Shown here in pieces: positions 1 to 7,329 of a stretch of 64,000 nucleotides of DNA. The notes under the pieces were generated by a model. That model was not told the DNA's origin, did not search any database, and saw only the letters and a list, made by a program, of their open reading frames with translations. Source of the DNA: JAJFJD01 sp965228425. GTDB taxonomy: Bacteria > Pseudomonadota > Alphaproteobacteria > UBA8366. The stretch lies in the NCBI GenBank assembly GCA_965228425.1, contig OZ245815.1, forward strand, positions 1,984,001-2,048,000. Direction: 5' to 3'. Made by a program: the position numbers and the translations under genes. Numbering within the stretch: the stretch's first letter is position 1; each line of letters opens with the position of its first letter.

Positions 1-1
1 G

Positions 2-346
2 TCCAAGGACGTTCTTATTCATTCGGTTCGCCTTATTCTTCTGGGAGAGACAGTGTTTCCGTCCCAGTTGGCGACCGCCTGGGCGACTGGTCAGTTGCGC
101 CGCAGCGATCAGTGCAACCCAAAGGTGCTGGGCGACCTGACGCCACGGGAGCTGGATATCCTGGGCTGCCTGACCGAAGGGGCCTCGAACAAGGTGATCG
201 CACGCCAGTTGGGCATCACAGAGGCCACGGTGAAGATTCACATGAAGTCCCTGATCCGGAAGATCGGTGTCCAGAACCGGACCCAGGCCGCGCTTTTCGC
301 CTTGCACAGCGGATTCGACCGCGAACCGGCCGCAATGGCTGCGTAG
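2..346 (+). CDS. LuxR/NarL-family response regulator, C-terminal part (5' end outside window)
   Basis: The reading frame is open from the first bases of the window, so this is the 3' part of a longer gene; a GTG at 53 exists but lies inside it. The visible 114 residues end in a LuxR-type helix-turn-helix: LTPRELDILGCLTEGASNK, then VIARQLGITEATVKIHMKSL and a C-terminal helix. That motif is typical of the DNA-binding domain of NarL/FixJ response regulators. The preceding residues (VRLILLGETVFPSQ) resemble the end of a receiver domain. It would act as a transcription factor in the cytoplasm; its targets cannot be told from here. A strong intrinsic terminator follows 135 bp downstream. Confidence 0.85.
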   Translation, partial: SKDVLIHSVRLILLGETVFPSQLATAWATGQLRRSDQCNPKVLGDLTPRELDILGCLTEGASNKVIARQLGITEATVKIHMKSLIRKIGVQNRTQAALFALHSGFDREPAAMAA

Positions 347-480
347 GGGCCGGTATCTAGCTCCAAAGGACTAGTCCAGAAAAGGAAAATGGACCAGTGA
401 TGGCAATGCTTTAGAGGGGTACTCTCCCAGTTGTGGAAACACTCCACATCAACTCACATTGATAAACGTCACTCACTCCC

Positions 481-510
481 AAAACCCCGCTTCGGCGGGG
501 TTTTTTCTTT
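481..510 (+). terminator. Rho-independent terminator
   Basis: A CCCCGC stem, TTCG tetraloop and GCGGGG stem are followed by a run of six T and further T-rich sequence. It sits downstream of the response regulator gene and reads on the plus strand. Confidence 0.9.
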
Positions 511-684
511 GGCGACCTGCAGGATTTAGGAACTAATTCTAATATTAGGACACGCCGCAAAGTTGCCATTTATTCTCCCTGCGATTGCCCAGACGCGCGC
601 CTAATTTCGACATGTGACGACGATAGATTTTCCCAGTACTCCCACGAAGGACCCCCTTCACCAACATCGACTACGGCAAGCACC

Positions 685-718
685 GGGCCCCATCGAAAGA
701 TGGGGCCCCTCCCTTTTT
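685..718 (+). terminator. Orphan intrinsic terminator-like hairpin
   Basis: A perfect 10-bp stem (685-694 with 699-708) is closed by a GAAA tetraloop and followed by CTCCCTTTTT. No protein-coding gene ends in front of it on the plus strand, and the regulator gene already has its own terminator 180 bp earlier. This makes it the possible 3' end of a small RNA. Confidence 0.6.
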
Positions 719-744
719 GACTGCGGGGTGCTCGTTGACGCGAC

Positions 745-777
745 AAAAAAACGGCCCCCTGCTTTCGCAGGAGGCCG
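745..777 (-). terminator. Intrinsic terminator for the small secreted protein gene
   Basis: On the minus strand a two-part GC-rich stem (752-762 with 767-777, one C/A mismatch, loop TTTC as written on plus) is followed by seven T. It lies 45 bp beyond the stop codon at 823 of the minus-strand small gene, which supports that gene being transcribed. Confidence 0.8.
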
Positions 778-822
778 ATTCAACAGGGAAGCTCCGGAAA
801 TGAAGTGAGGTGTTGCTGAGGC

Positions 823-993
823 CTACTTGGCCGGCTTCTTCACCTCACGAAGGCACTGCGCCTTCAACTTCGCGTCCTGGATCTTTGCGCATTTGGCGCT
901 CGCTTTGTCGCCACCGGCGGCAACGGCCGGGGCCGCGATCGGGCCAGCGATGAATGCCGAAAGGAACAGAACTGGAAGTACTTTGCGAATCAT
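823..993 (-). CDS. Small secreted protein (56 aa), function unknown
   Basis: This short frame begins MIRKVLPVLFLSAFIAGP and continues to a signal-peptidase-like APAVAA site near residues 21-26. The mature part of about 30 residues is lysine-rich and has two cysteines (SAKCAKIQD and KAQCLRE) that could form a disulfide. An AGGAG box lies 7 bases before the ATG, and a good terminator follows at 745-777. Start signal, export signal and terminator together make it a credible gene despite its size. It would act in the periplasm. I do not recognise a family. Confidence 0.75.
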   Translation of the reverse strand: MIRKVLPVLFLSAFIAGPIAAPAVAAGGDKASAKCAKIQDAKLKAQCLREVKKPAK

Positions 994-1061
994 AGGATGC
1001 TCCTATTTAGAGAAAGTTGCGGGATGAGACGTGCCGTCAAAGTTCCGTGTCCAATTTCACC

Positions 1062-1586
1062 CTAGAACAACGGATCTTTGTGTCGCCACTGATCGGGCCG
1101 GTCGGTTCCCCGCGATACCGGAGCCCGGGCGTCGGTTTTCAGGCGCGTGAGTTGCGCCTGGACTAATTCTTCGGGAGTCATATCGACTCGGATCACCGTT
1201 ACGTCCGACCCGACGACGGAAACGATTTCCGCGCGGTAGGGCGAGATCGGGACGGGTGATCCATCCATGTCGATGGAGTCTTTGAGGGCGATCATCATCT
1301 GCGTGACCTTGCCCTCCTTATCAATGATCAAGTCGTCCACTTGACCGATCCGCTCGCCCCGGAGGTTCAGGACGTAACTGCCGATCAGTCGGTAGGCCTG
1401 ATAGTAAATTTTTGCGGCGTCACGGGCGGCGATCTGCAAACCTGTTGCGGCATGCGGCGCCGTATGGACGTTCGTCGGCACCCCGGTCGATGAGGTGGCG
1501 GGTGTGGCAATAGCCGACCCTGTTCCTGCGGCAATCAACAGCAGCGCTGCTATGTCGGTTCGGCTCGGCTTTCTTCGTACTCGCAT
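1062..1586 (-). CDS. PRC-barrel domain protein, exported
   Basis: The 174-residue product starts MRVRRKPSRTDIAALLLIAA, a signal peptide, and has a PRC-barrel in its second half (RLIGSYVLNLRGERIGQVDD, then DLIIDKEGKVTQMMIALK). PRC-barrels bind partners or ligands; a periplasmic or surface role is inferred from the leader. A longer frame begins with GTG at 1670, but that codon lies at the -10 element of an ECF-type promoter (1672-1698), upstream of the expected transcription start. I therefore use the ATG at 1586. The gene is divergent from the sigma/anti-sigma pair and its promoter has the same spacing, so it is probably a target of that sigma factor. Confidence 0.75.
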   Translation of the reverse strand: MRVRRKPSRTDIAALLLIAAGTGSAIATPATSSTGVPTNVHTAPHAATGLQIAARDAAKIYYQAYRLIGSYVLNLRGERIGQVDDLIIDKEGKVTQMMIALKDSIDMDGSPVPISPYRAEIVSVVGSDVTVIRVDMTPEELVQAQLTRLKTDARAPVSRGTDRPDQWRHKDPLF

Positions 1587-1671
1587 CGCTCGATACCCTG
1601 TGCTCTTGCCATTCGGTTGCGTTGCATTTCGGTGACGGTGTTGATCGTGCAACGCGTCGTTCTTGACCACA

Positions 1672-1698
1672 TAGACCGGCTGGTACCGCGGTTATTCC
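1672..1698 (-). promoter_or_regulatory. ECF-sigma-type promoter of the PRC-barrel gene
   Basis: Minus-strand GGAAT (1698-1694), a 16-base spacer and GGTCTA (1677-1672) match the layout of extracytoplasmic sigma promoters (GGAA-type -35, GTCTA-like -10). The same elements with the same spacing occur before the sigma gene itself. Confidence 0.6.
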
Positions 1699-1808
1699 CG
1701 AAAGCCCGTCAGATTTTTTGAAAATCTTAATTTTTGGTGAATTGCCATACCGCCACCGCCTTTGATCACGATGTCGCCGCATTTCTGTCCGAATTGCTCA
1801 ACAGGCTG

Positions 1809-1835
1809 GGAATAAATCCGCTTCGACGGCGTCTA
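1809..1835 (+). promoter_or_regulatory. ECF-sigma-type promoter of the sigma factor operon
   Basis: GGAAT (1809-1813), a 16-base spacer and CGTCTA (1830-1835) lie 142 bp before the TTG start of the sigma gene. Extended to GGAATAA the two promoters also agree, which suggests autoregulation, as is usual for ECF sigma factors. Confidence 0.6.
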
Positions 1836-1977
1836 TTACTGTTGAAGCGCGTGTGTTCATGAACCGTGCGATGCGCAGACACAAAACCCCGGTTGAGAGA
1901 ACCGAAAATGGAAAATGTCAGAACGCGTCGAGTGATTGGTGGGAAGCGGCATGAGCGCATGAAAGAGAGGGGGCACT

Positions 1978-2649
1978 TTGATTGGGCCGGATTCAAAAGC
2001 GGCGTCGACCGCTCCGTACCGACCAACGTGGGAAGATTCCGATTCGATCTTCGAGGGACTTGGCTGGGCGATGGAAAACGCGTTTCGCCATTGCCGACGC
2101 GCCAATGGAACGCTCTTGCCGTTACAGGAGTACCTCAACGTGCCGGAAACCGGTCCCACCCTCTCATTGCATGTCACGTCCCTGCGACGTTACGCACAAG
2201 CCTTGGCCGGAAATCGCGAGGAAGCGGACGATCTTGTCCAAGAATGTCTCACACGCGCCCTCGCACGGACGAAAGCATGGAACGAAATACGCAACACGCG
2301 CGCTTATCTGTTTACGATTCTTCACAACGTCCACGTCGATCGCGTCATTCGCAACCGGCGCCGCGGCACGGTGGTGCCTCTCGACGTGGTCGAGAACAAA
2401 TTGTCATCCCAGCCGAACCAGGAAGACAGCCTGCGCATCCGAGATTTGGAGCGCGCGCTTCGCGTCTTGCCCGAAGATTACCGGCAGGTCGTGCTGTTGG
2501 TCGGCTTGGAAGGGATGAGTTACAGGGAAACCGCCACAACGCTTGGAATTCCAGTCGGGACGGTAATGTCACGCCTGTCGCGGGGTCGAGAGACTTTGCG
2601 CCAGTTGATGGCAAATGAGTCTCACAGCAATTTGCGAATGGTAAAATGA
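1978..2649 (+). CDS. RNA polymerase ECF sigma factor
   Basis: The C-terminal 160 residues carry sigma region 2 (REEADDLVQECLTRALARTK, then NTRAYLFTILHNVHVDRVI) and region 4 (LPEDYRQVVLLVGLEGMSY, then ETATTLGIPVGTVMSRLSRG), the two-domain layout of ECF sigma-70 proteins. It directs RNA polymerase to a small stress or envelope regulon. The TTG start at 1978 has GAGAGGGGG upstream and gives 223 residues with about 50 extra at the N-terminus; an ATG at 2071 would give 193, nearer the usual ECF length. The stop overlaps the ATG of the anti-sigma gene (ATGA at 2646), indicating translational coupling. A matching promoter lies at 1809-1835. Confidence 0.9.
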   Translation: MIGPDSKAASTAPYRPTWEDSDSIFEGLGWAMENAFRHCRRANGTLLPLQEYLNVPETGPTLSLHVTSLRRYAQALAGNREEADDLVQECLTRALARTKAWNEIRNTRAYLFTILHNVHVDRVIRNRRRGTVVPLDVVENKLSSQPNQEDSLRIRDLERALRVLPEDYRQVVLLVGLEGMSYRETATTLGIPVGTVMSRLSRGRETLRQLMANESHSNLRMVK

Positions 2650-3767
2650 ACGAAATCCATCGAACCGCCGGTTCATCGATCTCCGACGTTGAGCTGCATG
2701 CTTATGTCGACGGCGAATTGACCATGGCGCGCCGCGCCGAGGTCGAAGCCTACTTGGCCGACTCGCCGGACGATGCCGCACGCGCAAATGAGTATCGCGA
2801 CCTGACCTTGGCCTTGCATGCGCTCGGCGACGACGCCGAGTTGACCCGCAACCCCGAGATCGAGGCGCTGACCGCGACGCTGGAAAAAACGATCGGCCGG
2901 CGGCGGTTGACCCGACGTTTGATGCGGATGGCGGCGGCATCCGCCTTCATCATCGCGGGCTTCGGCGCCTTCACGACCTATTCCGACCGGTTCGAGGCGC
3001 CGGAGGATCGCTTCGTCGCGTTCACGCAGCAGGCGACCGATGCGCATCTTTTGTTCGCCGGCCGTTTGGCCGAACCGAAAGACGTCCGCATGGACGACAA
3101 GTCCCGTGTGGTGTCCTGGTTGTCGCAGCGTCTGACCGGCATACCGCTTCAGGCGCCTGATCTCGAACCATTCGGGTACCAGCTTACGGTTGAACGGATT
3201 CTGCCGTCGCGGAATGGCCCGGCGGCGCAATTGATGTATGAACATGAGAAAGAAAAGCGGCTTGTTACCCTATTCATCGGGAAGAATCGTGATTCGGGAC
3301 AAACCGCCTTCACCTATGTCCAGAACTCGGATGTCGCCGTGTTCTATTGGCAGGACGGCCCCTTCGCCTACAGTCTGGCCGGCGGACTGGAGCGACAGCA
3401 GCTTCTGGAATTGGCGGAAGAGGTGAGCGCGCAGCTGAATTCGGTGCCGCCGCTCCCCAACACGTTGGTAAAGCGCCCGCTGACCGATACGAAACAGACC
3501 GCGATCATCGAGCCGCCGGCGCCGCCGATGACGACGAAGATCGAGGCCGTCCCGCAGAAGACCTCGGCCGAGCCGAACAAGGGCGCGCCCGCCGACACGC
3601 CCGCGATTCAGCCGGTATCGGATCCGCAGCCGTCGATGCCGCAAAGCGGTAAGGCGTCCGAAACCACACCGGAGACCGTGCCGGAAACGGGTAAGACGCC
3701 CGACTTGCCGGTACGGCCCGGCGCACCGCTGGTGCCGGCCGATAGCGAGGCGCCGAAGAAGACCTGA
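2646..3767 (+). CDS. Membrane-anchored anti-sigma factor
   Basis: The N-terminus contains SDVELHAYVDGELTMARRAE, the signature of RsiW/ChrR-like anti-sigma domains that hold an ECF sigma factor at the membrane. No zinc-binding HxxxCxxC is visible. A single membrane segment lies near residues 95-112 (MRMAAASAFIIAGFGAFTTY), followed by a periplasmic domain of about 170 residues and a proline-, threonine- and glutamate-rich tail from about residue 275. The 4-base overlap with the sigma gene and the domain order fit a cognate pair. The inducing signal is unknown; the disordered tail is longer than usual for the family. Confidence 0.85.
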   Translation: MNEIHRTAGSSISDVELHAYVDGELTMARRAEVEAYLADSPDDAARANEYRDLTLALHALGDDAELTRNPEIEALTATLEKTIGRRRLTRRLMRMAAASAFIIAGFGAFTTYSDRFEAPEDRFVAFTQQATDAHLLFAGRLAEPKDVRMDDKSRVVSWLSQRLTGIPLQAPDLEPFGYQLTVERILPSRNGPAAQLMYEHEKEKRLVTLFIGKNRDSGQTAFTYVQNSDVAVFYWQDGPFAYSLAGGLERQQLLELAEEVSAQLNSVPPLPNTLVKRPLTDTKQTAIIEPPAPPMTTKIEAVPQKTSAEPNKGAPADTPAIQPVSDPQPSMPQSGKASETTPETVPETGKTPDLPVRPGAPLVPADSEAPKKT

Positions 3768-3771
3768 GTTT

Positions 3772-6093
3772 TTAGCGCAGGGTCAGGGTGCGGAGCCGCA
3801 GCGCATTGCCGATGACCGACACCGAACTCAAACTCATGGCCGCCGCCGCGATCATCGGGCTCAACAGCAGTCCGGTGAGCGGATAGAGAAGCCCTGCCGC
3901 GATCGGGACGCCGACGCTGTTATAGACGAAGGCAAGGAACAGGTTCTGACGGATATTGCGCATCGTCGCGGTGCTGAGGTGCCGCGCCCGCGCGATGGCC
4001 GTGAGGTCGCCCTTCACCAAGGTTACGTTCGCGCTTTCGATGGCGACATCCGTTCCGGTTCCCATTGCGATCCCGATATCGGCTTCGGCGAGGGCCGGGG
4101 CGTCGTTCACGCCGTCGCCCGCCATCGCCACGCGCCGTCCCTCGTCGCGGAGGCGGCGGATCAAGTCGCCCTTTTCGGACGGCAGGACACCGGCATGAAC
4201 CTGGTCGATGGAAAGTTGGTCGGCGACGCTTCGGGCCACGAGGTCGTGGTCGCCGGTCAGCATGACGATTTGGATGCCATCCTTGCGCAACGCGTCGAGC
4301 GCGGCCGCCGTGGTGGATTTTATCGGGTCAGCGACGGCGATGGTTCCGGCCATGCGATTGGCCTCCAGGATGAAGACGACCGTCGCGCCCTCCCGCCGCG
4401 CCGTATCGGCTCGCTCACTCCATTGCCGCGGCAGGTCTAAATCCGGCAGCAGTTTCTCGCTGCCGATGACAATCCGCTGGCCGTTCAAGAGTCCGGTTAT
4501 GCCTTTACCTGTTTGGGCATCGAATTCGGTGGGGTCGGTCAAGGTGAGCCCGCGATCCCGAGCGGCCTCCACGATTGCGGTGGCCAGCGGATGCTCGCTC
4601 TGCATTTCCAGGCTGGCGGCAAGGGCTAGAACCTGGTCCTCGTCGTAGCCGTCCGCCGGATCGACGCGGATAACCGCCGGCTTGCCCTCGGTCAGTGTTC
4701 CCGTCTTGTCGACCACCAGCGTGTCGATCTTCTCTAATCCCTCGAGCGCTTCCGCGTCGCGGATCAAAACGCCGGCCTGCGCGCCGCGGGCGACGCCGAC
4801 CGTGATCGACATGGGCGTTGCGAGCCCCAGGGCGCAGGGACAGGCGATGATGAGAACGGAAACCGCCGCAATCATGGCATGGGCAAGCGCGGGTGCGGGG
4901 CCGACCGCCCACCAGATGACGAAGGCAATGACCGCAACCGCGATCACCGCGGGTACGAAATACCCGGCGACCGTGTCGGCGATGCGCTGGATCGGCGCGC
5001 GACTGCGCTGTGCCTTGGCGACAAGTTGGACGATCTGCGCCAGCATCGTATCGCTACCGATACGATCGGCGGCCATCACGAAGCTGCCGGTGGTGTTCAA
5101 TGTGCCGCCGATGACCGCGTCGCCTGGGGCTTTCGCGACCGGGACGGCTTCGCCGGTGACCATCGCTTCGTCGACGTTGCTGCGGCCGTCGATTACATGG
5201 CCGTCGACCGGTACTTTCTCGCCGGGCCGGATGCGCAGGCGGTCGCCGACGGTGACTGTCTCCAGCGGTACGGTCTCTTCCGATCCGGACTCCCGGATGA
5301 CGGTCGCGGTGGCGGGGGCAAGCTTCAGCAAAGAGCGGATCGCCGAGCCGGTCCGGTCGCGCGCCCGTAGTTCCATGAGTTGCCCCAACAGGACCAGGAC
5401 GATGATCACGCCGGCCGCTTCGAAATAGACATCGACGGATTGTGCGGCGTTTCGGAAGGTATCGGGGAAGACGCCGGGTGCGACTGTGGCGATCACGCTA
5501 TACAGGTAGGCGACCCCGGTTCCGATGGCGATCAGCGTGAACATGTTGAGGCTTCGGTTCATCACCGACGCCCAGCCGCGCTTGAAGAAGGGTAGCCCGC
5601 ACCAGAGGACGATTGGGGTCGCCAGGACGATCTGGATCCAGTGGTTCACGGCATGCGGCAGAGCGTCGTTCAGTCCGAAGAACGGCAGATGCGCCCCCAT
5701 CGCCAGGAAGACCAGGGGCGTGCCCAGGACTGCACCGACCCAGAACCGACGTTTGAAGTCGACATATTCCGGGTTTGGTCCGGTGTCGGCGGTGACATCC
5801 TCGGGTTCCAGCGCCATGCCGCAATCGGGGCAGTCCCCGGGGCCGACCTGCCGGACTTCGGGATGCATCGGACAGGTGTAGATCGCGCCCGGATCGGCCG
5901 ATTCGTCCGCGGGAGCTGGATTCAGGAATTTTTCGGGATCCGCCTGAAACCGGTCTAGGCAGTGCGCCGAACAGAACACGTAGTCGGTGTGATCGTGCGT
6001 CAGCCGGTGTTGCGCGGTCGCGATATCCACGGACATACCGCAGACCGGATCGCGCCCGGTCGTCTCCGCGTCGCGCGAACTTGATGCGTCCAT
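3772..6093 (-). CDS. copA: Copper-exporting P1B-type ATPase with YHS and heavy-metal-binding N-terminus
   Basis: The 773-residue pump starts with a YHS/TRASH metal domain (residues 14-57, DPVCGMSVD and CSAHC), then a heavy-metal-binding segment (71-97, YTCPMHPE and CPDCGM), in place of classical CxxC HMA domains. The core has the CPC transport motif (IIACPCALGLATP), DKTGTLTEGK phosphorylation loop, SEHPLA and GDGVNDAPAL. FVYNSVG and MSLSSVSV in the last helices are typical of Cu(I)-ATPases. The frame can be extended to a TTG at 6111, but the MerR-type promoter just upstream would leave almost no leader; the ATG at 6093 has TTGGAG before it. The product would export Cu(I) across the inner membrane. 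No regulator gene is nearby. Confidence 0.93.
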   Translation of the reverse strand: MDASSSRDAETTGRDPVCGMSVDIATAQHRLTHDHTDYVFCSAHCLDRFQADPEKFLNPAPADESADPGAIYTCPMHPEVRQVGPGDCPDCGMALEPEDVTADTGPNPEYVDFKRRFWVGAVLGTPLVFLAMGAHLPFFGLNDALPHAVNHWIQIVLATPIVLWCGLPFFKRGWASVMNRSLNMFTLIAIGTGVAYLYSVIATVAPGVFPDTFRNAAQSVDVYFEAAGVIIVLVLLGQLMELRARDRTGSAIRSLLKLAPATATVIRESGSEETVPLETVTVGDRLRIRPGEKVPVDGHVIDGRSNVDEAMVTGEAVPVAKAPGDAVIGGTLNTTGSFVMAADRIGSDTMLAQIVQLVAKAQRSRAPIQRIADTVAGYFVPAVIAVAVIAFVIWWAVGPAPALAHAMIAAVSVLIIACPCALGLATPMSITVGVARGAQAGVLIRDAEALEGLEKIDTLVVDKTGTLTEGKPAVIRVDPADGYDEDQVLALAASLEMQSEHPLATAIVEAARDRGLTLTDPTEFDAQTGKGITGLLNGQRIVIGSEKLLPDLDLPRQWSERADTARREGATVVFILEANRMAGTIAVADPIKSTTAAALDALRKDGIQIVMLTGDHDLVARSVADQLSIDQVHAGVLPSEKGDLIRRLRDEGRRVAMAGDGVNDAPALAEADIGIAMGTGTDVAIESANVTLVKGDLTAIARARHLSTATMRNIRQNLFLAFVYNSVGVPIAAGLLYPLTGLLLSPMIAAAAMSLSSVSVIGNALRLRTLTLR

Positions 6094-6129
6094 TTGGGGA
6101 ACTGGCTCCAACGATGCCTCGTTGGACCA

Positions 6130-6160
6130 TAGATGGCCCTTCCAGTGACTAGAAGGTCAA
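6130..6160 (-). promoter_or_regulatory. CueR/MerR-type operator-promoter of the copper ATPase gene
   Basis: On the minus strand TTGACC (6160-6155) overlaps a 19-bp dyad, CCTTC..GAAGG (6138-6156), with one mismatched pair. A 19-base spacer separates TTGACC from the expected -10 position (6135-6130). The long spacer with a dyad between -35 and -10 is the hallmark of promoters activated by MerR-family regulators such as CueR. The -10 element itself is poor. Confidence 0.7.
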
Positions 6161-6329
6161 GAGCCGTCCAACATTCGAGAAACTGTCGGCAGAGTATTCC
6201 AGTTTGTGGAACGAACTTTTCAATAAATTCGATATTAATATTATTTTTCGCATCAATGATACTGCGCCCTGCTTGTACCTGAAATCGCTGCACCGTGTGG
6301 TGATATCGACCACCTGTAGGAGCAGGATG

Positions 6330-7316
6330 ATGACCTTACCGGCAATAGCCCAAGCCACTGACCGATTGAATTTGGCGCAACCCGATGGCGTGCCGCCGGC
6401 CGTCGCGTCGGACGAGACCTTTGCGGGAACCTGGCCGTTTGAGGCCCGATACAGCATGGCGTCAGGCTTTCGTCAGCATTACATCGATGTGGGAGCAGGG
6501 GCCGATACGCTGCTTCTGCTGCATGGCGAGCCGACGTGGAGCTACCTTTTCCGGACACAAATACCCGTGTGGGCGCAATCGGCGCGGGTTATCGCCGTCG
6601 ACCATATGGGTTTCGGTAAGAGTGCGGCGCCCGCCAATCGCACCTATTGGCTGCAGGACCATATCGACAATCTCGAACGGTTCGTCCTGTCGCAAGACCT
6701 GCGCGGTCTGACACTGGTGATGCACGACTTCGGCGGTCCGGTGGGAATGGGGCTTGCGATCCGCCACCCGGACCGGATCAAACGGATCGTGTCGGTCAAT
6801 GGCCCGACGCCCTTGGGGCAGCCCGACCTTATCGACCGATTGCTCGCCAACGCCGCGACCGCGCCGTGGTTCCAGTGGATAATGAAAGCCGATGCGGAGG
6901 GGACGCTTGAAGAGGTGCTCGGCCATCTCGACTACACTATCCTGTCGACGCTCAAACTGAACGGCTTCGAGCGCAACGGCATCATCACCGACACGTGGCT
7001 CGCCGCATATCGCGCACCCTTTCCGACGCCCCAGTACGCGGCGGGCGCCATCGGCTGGGCAAAGGGGTTCGCGACCGGCATGCATGAATTCGAAATGCCG
7101 GACGCCGCCGTCGCGAAGGCGTTGGCGAAAAAGCCCGCCTTGGCGCTCTGGGGCGAGAAAGACCGGACGCTGCAACCCGACCAGTTCCTGCCGCTGTTCC
7201 ACCAGGCCTTTCCCAATGGTGAGTTGCACCGATTTGCCGGAGTCGGGCACTACAGCCCCGAAGATGCGCCGGTAGAAATCGCCGAACGGGTCGCGCGGTT
7301 CTTCGGCGGGAATTGA
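6330..7316 (+). CDS. Alpha/beta hydrolase, haloalkane dehalogenase-like
   Basis: The 328-residue protein has the dehalogenase-family signatures HGEPTWSYLFR (oxyanion region), LVMHDFGGPVG with Asp as nucleophile, LWGEKDRTLQP (acid) and GVGHYSPEDAP (catalytic His). In known haloalkane dehalogenases the residue after the nucleophile is a halide-binding Trp; here it is Phe. The substrate may therefore be an ester, epoxide or unusual halide. AGGAG at 6318-6322 serves either ATG 6327 or ATG 6330; spacing favours 6330. The frame extends upstream to 6204 without support. It ends 13 bp from the convergent dioxygenase gene. Confidence 0.8.
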   Translation: MTLPAIAQATDRLNLAQPDGVPPAVASDETFAGTWPFEARYSMASGFRQHYIDVGAGADTLLLLHGEPTWSYLFRTQIPVWAQSARVIAVDHMGFGKSAAPANRTYWLQDHIDNLERFVLSQDLRGLTLVMHDFGGPVGMGLAIRHPDRIKRIVSVNGPTPLGQPDLIDRLLANAATAPWFQWIMKADAEGTLEEVLGHLDYTILSTLKLNGFERNGIITDTWLAAYRAPFPTPQYAAGAIGWAKGFATGMHEFEMPDAAVAKALAKKPALALWGEKDRTLQPDQFLPLFHQAFPNGELHRFAGVGHYSPEDAPVEIAERVARFFGGN

Positions 7317-7329
7317 CGCTAGTGGCCCG

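Larger units (their letters stand above)
347..822. other. Intergenic stretch with three hairpins, no convincing gene
   Basis: This 476-bp gap holds a terminator for the upstream regulator gene (481-510), a second isolated hairpin with a T-rich tail (685-718), and a minus-strand terminator (745-777) for the small gene to the right. The second hairpin has no protein gene in front of it, so a short non-coding transcript ending there is possible, but I cannot identify a promoter with confidence. A GTG-initiated frame at 614-808 runs straight through that hairpin and is not believed. Confidence 0.5.
1587..1977. other. Divergent control region between PRC-barrel and ECF sigma genes
   Basis: This 391-bp region contains two oppositely oriented promoter candidates, 1672-1698 on minus and 1809-1835 on plus. 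Both have GGAAT, 16 bases, then a hexamer ending GTCTA. The sequence between them is AT-richer than the flanks. I see no other gene here. Confidence 0.6.

Noticed and set aside
614..808. 64-codon GTG-initiated frame in the gap after the response regulator
   Set aside because: It runs through the orphan terminator hairpin at 685-718 and into the minus-strand terminator, has no good ribosome site, and its translation resembles no family.
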